64,000 bases of DNA from Larkinella rosea. GTDB taxonomy: Bacteria; Bacteroidota; Bacteroidia; Cytophagales; Spirosomataceae. Positions 26,492 to 36,973 of the stretch are shown here, in pieces. The translations under genes and the position numbers were made by a program. Under the pieces are notes generated by a model. That model was not told the origin of the DNA, did not search any database, and saw nothing but the letters and a program-made list of their open reading frames with translations. Position 1 is the stretch's first letter. Each line of letters begins with the position of its first letter. Location of the stretch: positions 931,941-995,940 of the forward strand of contig NZ_RQJO01000007.1 of NCBI RefSeq assembly GCF_003858635.1. Reading direction: 5' to 3'.

Positions 26492-28324
26492 ATGAAGAGT
26501 CGATTGCTGCTTATCGTTGCGTATTTCAGTGGCTGGACGGGCTGGTTATTAATCGGTCGGGCGCTTTTTTTAATCTATCAGCCCCAAACCCGTCAACTCG
26601 ATTCTTCTACCTTATTCGGCGTTTTTGGAAACGGTTTACGAATGGATCTTTCGACGGCTGGCTATCTGACGATACTACCGGCTCTCCTGATTGCATTTTT
26701 GCCGGGCCTCGCTACCCGGACAATCGCCCGAATACTCCGTATTTGTACGTTCGTTGAACTGCTCATCGTTTCTTCCATCACGGTCGTCGATCTGGAAATT
26801 TTCCGTACCTGGGGTTTTCACCTGGATCTGACGCCCTTCCATTACCTGAAATCACCGCAGGAAGCAGCCGCATCGGTGGCGGCCTCCCCCATTCTGTCGC
26901 TGTTTGCGTTATTTCTAGGACTGATAATGGTCGGAAATTATTGCTTTAATCGACTAATTGCCAGTTTTATCGCCAAATTCGAACCGGTAACCTGGTGGGT
27001 CGCAACACCTGCACTGCTGATCGCGACAGCCGCATTGCTTCTTCCCATTCGGGGAGGCATCCAACTGGCACCCATGAATGTGAGTGCGGTTTATTTCTCC
27101 CCGATCGCATTTGCCAATTACGCGGCTGTGACCCCCCAATGGAATTTCATGCAGTCTTGTCTGGAGGGCAACAAATACGGCGAAAACCCATTTGCATTCT
27201 TTCCGGAAGGGCAGGCGACTCAAGCGTTAAAGGCTCTGTATCAACCCGATACTACCCGCCAGCCGTTACTTTCTTCATCCCAGCCCAATGTAATTTTGAT
27301 TGTTTGGGAGAGTTTTACGGCTAAATCCGTGGCATCCCTGGGCGGTCGCACCGGCATTACACCCCGATTTGAAAAACTGACGCATGAAGGTCTGTTCTTT
27401 AAGCAGGTTTATGCGAGTGGGGATCGCAGCGAAAAAGGTTTGATTGCCCTCCTGAGCGGTTTTCCGGCCCAGGCGACGGCTTCGATCATGACGCTTCCGG
27501 CCAAAGCCGAAAAATTACCGACCATTGGCCAGCATATTAAAAAAGCCGGTTACCAAACCTCCTTCTATTACGGGGGCGAAACGGAATTTGCCAACATCAA
27601 ATCCTATCTCTTTCACAACGCGTTTGACCGGATAATATCCAAAGCGGATTTCAAACCCAGCGAGTGGAATTCAAAATGGGGGGCTCACGACCACATCGTC
27701 TACAATCGAATTCTGTCCGATTTAAACAAAACAAAATCTCCCTTCTTTGTTTCACTCTTCACGCTGAGCAGTCACGAACCGTTTGAAGTTCCGATGAAAA
27801 CCGTCATAAGTGGTACGGACGAAGAATCGCAATTTTTGAATTCGATGTATTACGCCGACCAGAGTTTAGGAAACTTTATTGCCCAGGCGCAGCTGCAGCC
27901 CTGGTGGTCGAACACCCTCATTATCATTACCGCCGACCACGGCCATCGCCTACCGGTTTTGTCCACCGACCGCGTGCGCGACTTCCACATTCCCATGTTG
28001 TGGCTCGGGGGAGCTCTGAAAAGCAGTCCTCAGCAAATCGATCAAATTGGTTCACAAACCGATCTGGCCGCGACCTTGTTGCACCAGTTGAATCTGGATG
28101 CCTCCGATTTTAAATGGAGTCGCGATTTGCTCAACTCCCGAAACCGCCCCTTTGCTTATTTTGCGTTCAACAACGGTTTTGGTGTCGTTCAGCCCAACCG
28201 GCATCTGTTGTTTGACAACACCAGTCGCCAGCTCATTTCGTCGGGAGGAACTGTTGACAAACAGGATATTGAATTAGGCAAAGCCTTCGAGGAAGAATCA
28301 TACCAGGATTTTTTGAATAAATAA
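26492..28324 (+). CDS. LTA synthase/phosphoglycerol transferase-like sulfatase-fold membrane protein
   Basis: 610 residues. An N-terminal membrane domain of about five helices (1-190) is followed by an extracytoplasmic alkaline-phosphatase/sulfatase-fold domain (about 255-560). E273 in IVWESFTAKS is the expected metal ligand. TADHGHRLP near 475 supplies further metal ligands. In most members the nucleophile is a Thr within a [S/D]xRTxxG context; here the aligned residue is S313 (GDRSEKGLIALLSGFPAQ). Such proteins in Gram-negatives transfer phosphoglycerol or phosphoethanolamine-like groups to envelope glycans. The exact acceptor is unknown. It is divergent from glnN. Confidence 0.85.
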   Translation: MKSRLLLIVAYFSGWTGWLLIGRALFLIYQPQTRQLDSSTLFGVFGNGLRMDLSTAGYLTILPALLIAFLPGLATRTIARILRICTFVELLIVSSITVVDLEIFRTWGFHLDLTPFHYLKSPQEAAASVAASPILSLFALFLGLIMVGNYCFNRLIASFIAKFEPVTWWVATPALLIATAALLLPIRGGIQLAPMNVSAVYFSPIAFANYAAVTPQWNFMQSCLEGNKYGENPFAFFPEGQATQALKALYQPDTTRQPLLSSSQPNVILIVWESFTAKSVASLGGRTGITPRFEKLTHEGLFFKQVYASGDRSEKGLIALLSGFPAQATASIMTLPAKAEKLPTIGQHIKKAGYQTSFYYGGETEFANIKSYLFHNAFDRIISKADFKPSEWNSKWGAHDHIVYNRILSDLNKTKSPFFVSLFTLSSHEPFEVPMKTVISGTDEESQFLNSMYYADQSLGNFIAQAQLQPWWSNTLIIITADHGHRLPVLSTDRVRDFHIPMLWLGGALKSSPQQIDQIGSQTDLAATLLHQLNLDASDFKWSRDLLNSRNRPFAYFAFNNGFGVVQPNRHLLFDNTSRQLISSGGTVDKQDIELGKAFEEESYQDFLNK

Positions 28325-28422
28325 AATACCCTTGGACGTTCGTCCCTGAAATATTCATTTTATCCGAAGTCCTCGAATTAGGCGGATCTCCCGGACTTTA
28401 TCCGTGGGTACGTAAGTTTTCG

Positions 28423-28430
28423 TATTTTTG
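28423..28430 (+). promoter_or_regulatory. -7 element (TAnnTTTG) of mtaB
   Basis: TATTTTTG ends 6 nt before the ATG at 28437, the same gap as at the upstream gene. It is also the reason to reject the TTG at 28428 as a start, since it lies inside the promoter element. Confidence 0.5.
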
Positions 28431-28436
28431 CACTTC

Positions 28437-29780
28437 ATGAAAAAGATTGCGTTCTATACACTCGGCTGTAAACTGAATTTCTCCGAAACCTCAACGCTTG
28501 CCCGCATGCTGGAACAGAAAGGGTATGCCCGGGTGGAATTTAACCAAAAGCCCGATATTTTCATCATCAATACGTGCTCGGTGACGGACAATGCGGATAA
28601 GAAATGCCGGAAAATTGTTCGCGAAGCTCAGCACATCAATCCCGACGGCTACGTGGCTATTGTGGGTTGTTACGCCCAGTTGAAACCGGAAGAAATTGCC
28701 TCTATTCCCGGCGTCGATGCGGTTTTGGGTGCGGCCGAAAAATTCCGTCTGGCCGAACTGTTGGGTGATTTTGTGAAAGAACCGTCCGGAAAAGCGACCG
28801 TTTACAATTCCCCCATCACCGAAGCCATTGACTATCACGCTTCCTATTCACTCAATGACCGGACGCGCACGTTTCTGAAAGTGCAGGATGGTTGCGATTA
28901 TCCCTGCGCCTATTGCACCATTCCGCTGGCTCGGGGAAATAGCCGGAGTGATACCATCGAAAACGTAATTCGGGCAGCCCGGGAAATTGCGACTCGCAAT
29001 GTGAAGGAAATTGTGTTAACCGGCGTTAACATCGGCGATTTTGGTCTATCGTCAAAAACCGCTCCGGGAAATCCCCGGAAAGAGACGTTTCTGCAATTGA
29101 TTCAGGCGTTGGACGAAGTAGAAGGCATCGAACGGTTTCGGATTTCGTCGATTGAACCCAATTTGTTGACCGACGAAATCATTGCGTTCGTCGCCCGATC
29201 GAAGCGATTTGTCCCGCATTTTCACGTTCCGCTGCAATCCGGTTCCAATCAGGTATTGGGGTTCATGCGACGTCGGTACAAGCGCGAATTGTACGCCGAA
29301 CGGGTGGCAAAGATCAAAGAATTGATGCCACACGCCTGCATTGGCGTCGATGTCATTGTTGGGCATCCGGGCGAAACCGATGAAGCGTTTCTGGAAACCC
29401 ACCGGTTTTTGAGCGAACTGCCGGTTTCGTACCTGCACGTTTTTACCTATTCTGAACGGCCCAATACGCTGGCACTGAACATTAAACCGGTCGTGAATCC
29501 CTCCAAACGGGCGGAACGCTCGAAGATGCTCCACATTCTTTCCGAAAAAAAGAAGCGTTTTTTTTACGAAGAACAGATTGGTCACGAAGCCCTGGTATTG
29601 TTTGAAGAAGATGTTGAAAATGGCCAGATGCTCGGTTTTACCGAAAATTACGTTCGCGTAACCGCCACCTACGACCCCTTGCTCATCAACGAAACCAAAC
29701 CGGTGTTGCTGACGGGTCTGAATGCCGCCGGTTTAATGGAAGTCACCGAAAGGGCAGGCATCGAATCGCTTGTTCATTAA
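28437..29780 (+). CDS. mtaB: tRNA (N6-threonylcarbamoyladenosine37-C2)-methylthiotransferase
   Basis: 447-residue radical-SAM enzyme that converts t6A37 to ms2t6A37 in tRNAs. N-terminal UPF0004 domain: MKKIAFYTLGCKLNFSET with C11, then NTCSVTDNADKKCR and VGCYAQLKPEEI. The radical-SAM cluster is C153-x3-C157-x2-C160 (CDYPCAYC). 'VPLQSGSNQVLGFMRRRY' and 'GVDVIVGHPGETDEAF' are conserved in methylthiotransferases. The TxxD-type SVTDNADKKCRKI and 'TLGCKLNFSE' favour MtaB over MiaB and RimO. The C-terminus has a TRAM-like domain. The ATG at 28437 is preferred. Confidence 0.93.
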   Translation: MKKIAFYTLGCKLNFSETSTLARMLEQKGYARVEFNQKPDIFIINTCSVTDNADKKCRKIVREAQHINPDGYVAIVGCYAQLKPEEIASIPGVDAVLGAAEKFRLAELLGDFVKEPSGKATVYNSPITEAIDYHASYSLNDRTRTFLKVQDGCDYPCAYCTIPLARGNSRSDTIENVIRAAREIATRNVKEIVLTGVNIGDFGLSSKTAPGNPRKETFLQLIQALDEVEGIERFRISSIEPNLLTDEIIAFVARSKRFVPHFHVPLQSGSNQVLGFMRRRYKRELYAERVAKIKELMPHACIGVDVIVGHPGETDEAFLETHRFLSELPVSYLHVFTYSERPNTLALNIKPVVNPSKRAERSKMLHILSEKKKRFFYEEQIGHEALVLFEEDVENGQMLGFTENYVRVTATYDPLLINETKPVLLTGLNAAGLMEVTERAGIESLVH

Positions 29781-29900
29781 CCCCGACAGCGGTTTCAATT
29801 CCCCTGATTTCACGCGTTTCTGGCCAATCCATCGTCGTTATTACCACGAATAGGGCCGATGCTTGGTACTTATCGAGCCGCTGACCGGGTGCTGTACGAC

Positions 29901-29936
29901 AAAAAAAGAAGGTATCCGTCAAAGACAGATACCTTC
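29901..29936 (-). terminator. Terminator of amtB
   Basis: GAAGGTATC (29908-29916) pairs with GATACCTTC (29928-29936). Downstream on the minus strand is TTTTTTTG. A second small hairpin, CCACAGG/CCTGTGG near 29951-29970, lies between it and the amtB stop. Confidence 0.85.
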
Positions 29937-29991
29937 ATCGAGTACAACAAAACCACAGGCAACCCCTGTGGCTCTGTCATAATATCTTGAA

Positions 29992-31323
<1,332 letters not shown>

Positions 31324-31393
31324 GGGACTAAAAACGGTTTAGTTGTACGTTAGGATTGGAAAGGTCAAAAAAGGACCAGTGTGGGGTTGCGTA

Positions 31394-32611
31394 TTAGAAT
31401 TTGTAAATGAATGCGAGACCAAGTGTTGCCTGCGAAGATTTGGTAAATTTGCCTTCGCTGTCCTCAAACTGTTGCGCTTCGGCGGTGTTGCTGCCGGAAG
31501 GCTTGGCGTAGCTATCGAGCCGGAATTCCGGTTTGATCAGCAGGTTGCCGTCAGCTGCGGTAATGTTCCCGGTCAGGGTGATCGAGTTAACGCTCGTTCC
31601 CATTCCGAGGTAATTACGCAGACCGCGGGCGCCGTCTTTGTTGTCAAAATATTCGTAGCGGGCTCCTAAGCCAAATTTGCCGGTGAAAGCGTAATTGGTG
31701 TAGACCGCCACACCGCTCCATTTCGACGTACCGGCTTTCACCGGAGCATACCCCTGGAAATCTTCTTTTTGTGAACCAATGGCGGCATTCAGACCCAGGT
31801 AGAATTTCTCCGTAATCTGATAGGTGGTGGTCAAATCGAATACCGAGTACATTCCTTTTACAGCTTTACCGGTTGAATCCGGATTTGCTTCGTTGCTGAC
31901 AATTCCGTTCAGGTAGACATTCCAGCCCGAAACCGGTGAAAAGAAGAACTGACCAATAATGCCTTTCGCTTTGTTATTGTCTTTCCAGCTATCCACATTG
32001 TTCACAATCCCCAGCATCAACGACGCTTTATCGCTGAAGGCATACGTTCCTTTGATCCCGGTGTGGTAGAAAGGACCGTTGTTGAAGAGGTTGGAGAGCG
32101 AATAGTTGTAGTTGACCGGCGCATCGATGACTTCATACCCGATGTGAGTTCCGAACTGGCCCACCATGATCGAGAATTTGTCAGAGGTCTTCCAGTTGAT
32201 GTACGCCTGTTTAATAGCCAGCGAAGTTGAACCAGGCCCCAGTGAGCCGACTACGTTACCGTAGTTACCCAGATCGGCGTTCGGACCAAAGGTCAGGTCC
32301 AACATCATGTCAACTTTGTCGGTGCTGTACCCAATCTTGGTTTGAACCAAGCCCAAAGAAATTTGTCCGGAACGCTGATCGAAGACGCGGCCGGTTCCGG
32401 CAGCGCCAAGATTACTGCGTGATCGTGGATTATTGAAATTACCGCTGTAATACGAGTCAATGTACCCTGAAAAAGAGAATTTACCTTTGTTTTCGGCTCC
32501 CGTCTCAGTGGCGGCTACCTCCTGCGGCTTAGAGGTAGTCGTAGTACTGTCCTGAGCTTTGGACAATAAGATGGAAAACGAACAACATACAAGTAAAATA
32601 GTTTTTTTCAT
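31394..32611 (-). CDS. Outer-membrane beta-barrel porin (BBP2/OmpL-like)
   Basis: 405 residues with a signal peptide (MKKTILLVCCSFSILLSKAQ). A Thr/Ser-rich linker is followed by a barrel of alternating strands: FSFSGYIDSYYSGNFNNPRS, 'SGQISLGLVQTKIGYSTDKV', 'FSIMVGQFGTHIGYEV' and 'NNGPFYHTGIKGTYAFSDKA', ending in an aromatic-terminal strand ATLGLAFIYKF. This layout is typical of the beta-barrel porin-2 family. An AAAGGAAA Shine-Dalgarno-like sequence precedes the ATG. It sits directly upstream of amtB, and a role in nitrogen uptake across the outer membrane is a reasonable inference. Confidence 0.82.
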   Translation of the reverse strand: MKKTILLVCCSFSILLSKAQDSTTTTSKPQEVAATETGAENKGKFSFSGYIDSYYSGNFNNPRSRSNLGAAGTGRVFDQRSGQISLGLVQTKIGYSTDKVDMMLDLTFGPNADLGNYGNVVGSLGPGSTSLAIKQAYINWKTSDKFSIMVGQFGTHIGYEVIDAPVNYNYSLSNLFNNGPFYHTGIKGTYAFSDKASLMLGIVNNVDSWKDNNKAKGIIGQFFFSPVSGWNVYLNGIVSNEANPDSTGKAVKGMYSVFDLTTTYQITEKFYLGLNAAIGSQKEDFQGYAPVKAGTSKWSGVAVYTNYAFTGKFGLGARYEYFDNKDGARGLRNYLGMGTSVNSITLTGNITAADGNLLIKPEFRLDSYAKPSGSNTAEAQQFEDSEGKFTKSSQATLGLAFIYKF

Positions 32612-32905
32612 AATTTCCTTTGGTTTGTTCGAGGATTAACTAAATAATAAATTCGACGCACAAATATTATTAGCGAATACTATAAATGCAAGTATTTAAT
32701 AAAATTTAATGCTGTTTTACATAAAAAATCAGTCAAATTGCCAAAAAGACTGAAAATTGAAACCTATTTTCCTGTTTTTACACGCTTTTTTTCATTTTTA
32801 GCATATTTTGTAATAATGGCCTATTTTGAAATATTATATAACTTAAGATCTATTCATTTATTCAATTAATTATCGGAATGTTACAATTTTTCAGGCTATT
32901 TAAAC
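32612..32905. other. AT-rich intergenic region upstream of the porin
   Basis: About 290 bp of very AT-rich sequence with no gene. It must carry the porin-amtB promoter. The best -7 candidate on the minus strand is TAATATTTG near 32665, one base longer than consensus. A small RNA cannot be excluded. Confidence 0.4.
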
Positions 32906-32942
32906 AAAAAAAATCCCGGATCGGCGATCCGGGATTTTTTTT
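32906..32942 (-). terminator. Terminator of the ferredoxin gene
   Basis: A-tract plus ATCCCGGATC pairs with GATCCGGGAT plus a T-tract around a 3-nt GGC loop, about 17 bp in all. It is 20 bp past the stop of the gene ending at 32962. Confidence 0.9.
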
Positions 32943-32961
32943 GATGTATGTGGTAAGTCAA

Positions 32962-33369
<408 letters not shown>

Positions 33370-33502
33370 TCAGTACATTACGAAACCGTTGCTTGATTAA
33401 ATAATATGATAACTAGTCAACAAATATAATTATTTAAAGGTTGGCAGCAAACTATAATTTATTTTTGCCGGTTGAATACTACATAAAGCAGCCAAATCCA
33501 GA

Positions 33503-34522
33503 ATGAATTTATCCGAACGAATTACCACCTTTATTGAGTTGGGTCGTTTCCTGAAAGATGCCGAAAATACCGCGGAATTGCAGGAAATCGCCGAAAAAGC
33601 CTATTATTCCAACCATTGGTTTACGCCCGAAAACACCGGAAAAGCCATCCAGACGATTGCCGCTGAATACCTGAATGAAGAAAAGTTATCGGAATGGATA
33701 AAAGGTTATAACGTCACAACTGAAGCAGCTAAAAATGTGGGAGTTGTCATGGCCGGCAATATTCCGGCGGTCGGTTTTCACGATCTGCTGTGCGTCCTGC
33801 TGAGCGGACATCGACTACTGGCCAAAGTGAGTACGCCCGATTTTGTACTAATCAATTATTTTATACAAAAAATCGTTGAAATCAACCCCGCTTTTGCGGA
33901 TCGGATCGTTATCAGCGAGCGTTTGAATCAGGCCGATGCATACATAGCCACCGGCAGCAGCAATTCGGCCCGGTATTTTGAGTATTATTTTTCCCGAAAA
34001 CCGCACATTATCCGCAAAAACCGCTCATCGGTGGCCATTCTGTCCAATCGTGAAAGTGCGGAAGATTTGGTGGCGCTGGGGACCGACGTGCTTGATTACT
34101 TTGGATTGGGGTGTCGCAGCGTTTCAAAACTGTATGTGCCGGAACATTACGATTTCATTCCTTTCCTGAACACCCTCGAACCACTGGCCCTGCGATTTGC
34201 GAATCACCACAAATACTTTAACAACTACGAGTATAACAAGTCGATCTATCTGATCAATGGTGTCCCGCATTTCGATAACGGTTTTTTATTGGTAACCGAA
34301 AATGAAGGACTGGTCTCCCCGATTTCAACCCTCTACTTCGAGCGGTATTCGGATTTGAATGAACTGGAGAAAAAACTGGAAGCGATTGCCGACACCATTC
34401 AGTGCGTAGCTTCGAAAGACGGTTTTTATCCGGGCAGTGTTCAACTCGGCCAGACCCAACACCCTGGCCTGGCCGATTATGCCGACGGAATCGATACGAT
34501 GCGGTTTCTGCAAACGTTATAA
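33503..34522 (+). CDS. Acyl-CoA reductase (LuxC family)
   Basis: 339-residue protein of the LuxC/acyl-CoA reductase family, which reduces fatty acyl-CoA or acyl-enzyme to aldehyde with NADPH. 'GVVMAGNIPAVGFHDLLCVL' resembles the nucleotide-binding part. The active-site cysteine is probably C204 in FGLGCRSVSKLYVPE. Length is shorter than LuxC of luminous bacteria (about 480) but usual for the Bacteroidota members. A -7-like TATTTTTG lies at 33460-33467. No other lux gene is present, so bioluminescence is not implied; the aldehyde-forming role is inference. It is convergent with the gene at 34623. Confidence 0.85.
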   Translation: MNLSERITTFIELGRFLKDAENTAELQEIAEKAYYSNHWFTPENTGKAIQTIAAEYLNEEKLSEWIKGYNVTTEAAKNVGVVMAGNIPAVGFHDLLCVLLSGHRLLAKVSTPDFVLINYFIQKIVEINPAFADRIVISERLNQADAYIATGSSNSARYFEYYFSRKPHIIRKNRSSVAILSNRESAEDLVALGTDVLDYFGLGCRSVSKLYVPEHYDFIPFLNTLEPLALRFANHHKYFNNYEYNKSIYLINGVPHFDNGFLLVTENEGLVSPISTLYFERYSDLNELEKKLEAIADTIQCVASKDGFYPGSVQLGQTQHPGLADYADGIDTMRFLQTL

Positions 34523-34556
34523 CCAAAAACCGGGCGTGGTTTGGCCAAAGAGCAAG

Positions 34557-34585
34557 TTCCGGAAGGTCGAAATGACCGTCCGGAA
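34557..34585. repeat. Hairpin between convergent genes
   Basis: TTCCGGAAGGTC (34557-34568) pairs with GACCGTCCGGAA (34574-34585), 11 of 12, with loop GAAAT. There is no T-run on either side, so termination would need help. It lies 35 bp past the LuxC stop and 38 bp before the stop of the gene at 34623. Confidence 0.6.
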
Positions 34586-34622
34586 GCTTATACTACAAAC
34601 CTATAATGAATGAGATGAATCG

Positions 34623-35345
34623 TCACTGATTATCTGATGCCCGGGAATCGTCGGAGGGTGTGACCGTTCTTTCGGTTTGCACGGAAAAAACCGTCTGGGA
34701 AGGTTGGCGACTCAACAAAACCAGGTTATCGACGGCCGGTACTTTATCCTTCGCGTTATAGATACGAACCCGGTAAGTCCCCGAAGGCATGTTGCTCAGG
34801 TTGAAACGATAATACTGCTGAAAACTGTCGTTGTATTCCTGACAGATCGTGTTGTTTTTTGCGGTCAGAATATCAATCCGCAACCGCTCCTCGTGAGGAT
34901 TGTACACATAGATCTTCAACATCGCATTTTCACCATCCGTACTCGGAACCACCCGGGCCGACATTCCTTCCGGCGACAACCGGCGCTGCTCCTCCATCCG
35001 TTTTCTGCGGGTGCGCGTAAGTCTTGAATCTTCATGATCAAGTGGTAAAACCACGGTTTTGACGTTTGAAGCTTCTTTTTGCTGCAAATTGACTTTGACT
35101 AGCGTGGCATTCAGTCGTTCGACGTTGCGTTTTGTCAGCTTAACCAGCTGATGGGGGAACACTTCCTGATGAATCAATTTCTGATCAGGAGTATAGTACC
35201 GGATTTCTGTGCTGCTGGTACGATAATCGGTCAAAACCTCCCAAAAACCGGAAGTAGTCGATTTTGCACTGTCGTAATAAGCCAGCTCCTGCGAACGGGC
35301 CGGGCCGATTATCGCAAGAATGAGAAGCTGAAAAATCGTTTTCAT
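34623..35345 (-). CDS. Secreted hypothetical protein
   Basis: 240 residues with a signal peptide (MKTIFQLLILAIIGPARSQ). An N-terminal part like antitoxin-type or MORN-free 'DYRTSSTEIRYYTPDQKLIHQE' sequence is followed by a basic middle (TRTRRKRMEEQRRL). A C-terminal beta-sandwich-like region, LKIYVYNPHEERLRIDILTA and SNMPSGTYRVRIYNAKDK, resembles the fold of type IX secretion C-terminal domains but is not at the extreme end. I do not recognise the family. It is divergent from the ECF sigma gene (125 bp), so it could be a target of it. Confidence 0.6.
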   Translation of the reverse strand: MKTIFQLLILAIIGPARSQELAYYDSAKSTTSGFWEVLTDYRTSSTEIRYYTPDQKLIHQEVFPHQLVKLTKRNVERLNATLVKVNLQQKEASNVKTVVLPLDHEDSRLTRTRRKRMEEQRRLSPEGMSARVVPSTDGENAMLKIYVYNPHEERLRIDILTAKNNTICQEYNDSFQQYYRFNLSNMPSGTYRVRIYNAKDKVPAVDNLVLLSRQPSQTVFSVQTERTVTPSDDSRASDNQ

Positions 35346-35470
35346 GGGATGGACGAAAGTTTGGTATGCTCTCTTAGTCGCATTATTTCGTCAGGCGGAA
35401 ACATCTTCCTGAAAAAAATTGAAAATCACGCATTTTTCGGCATATTTGACCAAAACTTCAACGCCCCCGC

Positions 35471-36052
35471 ATGCGGTTTTTTGTCCGTCAACCTGCTGAC
35501 TCTGACCTGATTGCCGGACTCAGAACCGGCGGAAACCAACGTCGACAAAGCGAAGATCGCTTGTATCGAAAATACGTTTACCTGATTGCCGAAGGCGTCC
35601 GGAAACATCGTTTGGAGGAAGACGATTGCGCCAGTGCCTATTCTGACACCATTCTAACCGTGATCGAGCACATCCTGAATCAACGGTTTGAAGGCCATTC
35701 GGCGTTGAGTACGTATATTTACCAGATTTTCAACAACAAGTGTATTGACCTGATTCGAAAGAAAACCAGTCAACGGAGTCAGGTGCACAATGCGGTTTCA
35801 CTGGATGATTCGCTGCTGCAACTGCCCGATTCGGCCCGATCGATCGTGCAGCAACTGATTGCCCAAAGCGACGTTGACCGGCTCCGACGACTGATCAACC
35901 AGTTGGGCGATAAATGCCGTGAAATGATTTTGGCGTGGGGAGAAGGTTATTCCGACGATGAGATTGCCCGGCAACTGAATTATAACACGGCTTCGGTGGC
36001 CAAAACCAGCCGTTTGCGGTGTCTGGAACGTTTGAGGGAGTTATACAAATGA
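35471..36052 (+). CDS. ECF-type RNA polymerase sigma factor
   Basis: 193-residue sigma-70 family protein. Region 2 is 'DRLYRKYVYLIAEGVRKHRL' to 'STYIYQIFNNKCIDLIRKK' (about 30-98). Region 4 is 'LRRLINQLGDKCREMILAWG' and 'GYSDDEIARQLNYNTASVAK' with a helix-turn-helix near 155-180. It resembles the Bacteroidota subgroup linked to TPR membrane proteins rather than classic FecI. Its stop overlaps the start of the TPR protein by four bases (ATGA at 36049-36052), so the two are translationally coupled. It probably directs transcription of the envelope proteins that follow (inference). Confidence 0.9.
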   Translation: MRFFVRQPADSDLIAGLRTGGNQRRQSEDRLYRKYVYLIAEGVRKHRLEEDDCASAYSDTILTVIEHILNQRFEGHSALSTYIYQIFNNKCIDLIRKKTSQRSQVHNAVSLDDSLLQLPDSARSIVQQLIAQSDVDRLRRLINQLGDKCREMILAWGEGYSDDEIARQLNYNTASVAKTSRLRCLERLRELYK

Positions 36053-36774
36053 ACAATCTGGAACGCATCGAAGATTATTTTTCCGGCCGACTGCCCGCGG
36101 AGGAGCGCGCGCGTTTTGAATTGTCCCTGCAAACCGATCCAGACCTTACCGAAGCCGTCGCCTTTTACCTGGCGGCACAGCAGGCAGCCCAACGCGAAGC
36201 GCAATCCCGCCGAAAAGCCGAGCTGGATCAACTAAGAACCGGAAAACCGGTGGTTCGCCAAATTTCCGCCGGAGCAGTTATCGCGCTGGCAGCCAGTATC
36301 GTACTTGTTCTGGGGTTAGGAGCTTACTGGTTATTTCAGCGACAATCGCCGTCGGCGGTGATGTTGGCCAATCAGTATATTCAGGAAAATTATGCGCAGT
36401 TGTCGACGACGATGGACGGACGAGCCGACAGCCTGCAAATCGGGATCAGCTTCTATAATGCCGGTGAATTCAGCAAAGCCGAAGCGATTTTTACCGCGTT
36501 AGTTCAACGGCAACCCACCAATGACCGTTTTTTGCAGTACGCCGGACTCGCCGAACTCCAAACCGGCCAATATGACCAAGCCATCGACCATTTTCACCGC
36601 CTGAGTGAACTGAATGACCTGTTTTTCAATCCGGGGCTTTTCCTCGAAGCCATCACCCGGCTAAAACGCAATCAGCATAATGATCAAAATACGGCGCAGA
36701 CCCTTCTGAAAACCGTGGTTGAACGGAATCTGGAAGGGAAAGCACAAGCGCAAGCATTGCTGGAAGCTTTTTAA
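36049..36774 (+). CDS. Membrane TPR protein, putative anti-sigma factor (copy 1)
   Basis: 241 residues. The N-terminal 75 residues are cytoplasmic by prediction (MNNLERIEDYFSGRLPAEER, then FELSLQTDPDLTEAVAFYLA), resembling anti-sigma domains without a zinc motif. A TM helix (VIALAASIVLVLGLGAYWLF) is near 77-98. The C-terminal part has TPR-like helix pairs: LQIGISFYNAGEFSKAEAIF and LQYAGLAELQTGQYDQAIDH. Coupling to the sigma gene and the topology suggest it holds the sigma factor and senses the periplasm. An earlier in-frame start at 36019 lies inside the sigma gene and is less likely. Confidence 0.72.
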   Translation: MNNLERIEDYFSGRLPAEERARFELSLQTDPDLTEAVAFYLAAQQAAQREAQSRRKAELDQLRTGKPVVRQISAGAVIALAASIVLVLGLGAYWLFQRQSPSAVMLANQYIQENYAQLSTTMDGRADSLQIGISFYNAGEFSKAEAIFTALVQRQPTNDRFLQYAGLAELQTGQYDQAIDHFHRLSELNDLFFNPGLFLEAITRLKRNQHNDQNTAQTLLKTVVERNLEGKAQAQALLEAF

Positions 36775-36973
36775 AGATTGCGCGGTTTTCGGTAGCCGCA
36801 AATTTATTGAATGCGTCAATGCTGAAGGAGAACCGCATCGAATACCGTCAACTAAACACTATTTCTCAGACATTCTGTTTACCGAAAAGACCAAAAAAAC
36901 GACTAAGAAGTGCCGACGGTTTTAATGGGCGGTTTGGTGCGATAGGGTCGATTTTTGATTGAACTCGGCGACA

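Noticed and set aside
33503-34522. Bioluminescence (lux) locus
   Set aside because: Only a LuxC-type reductase is present. No luxA, luxB, luxD or luxE neighbours.
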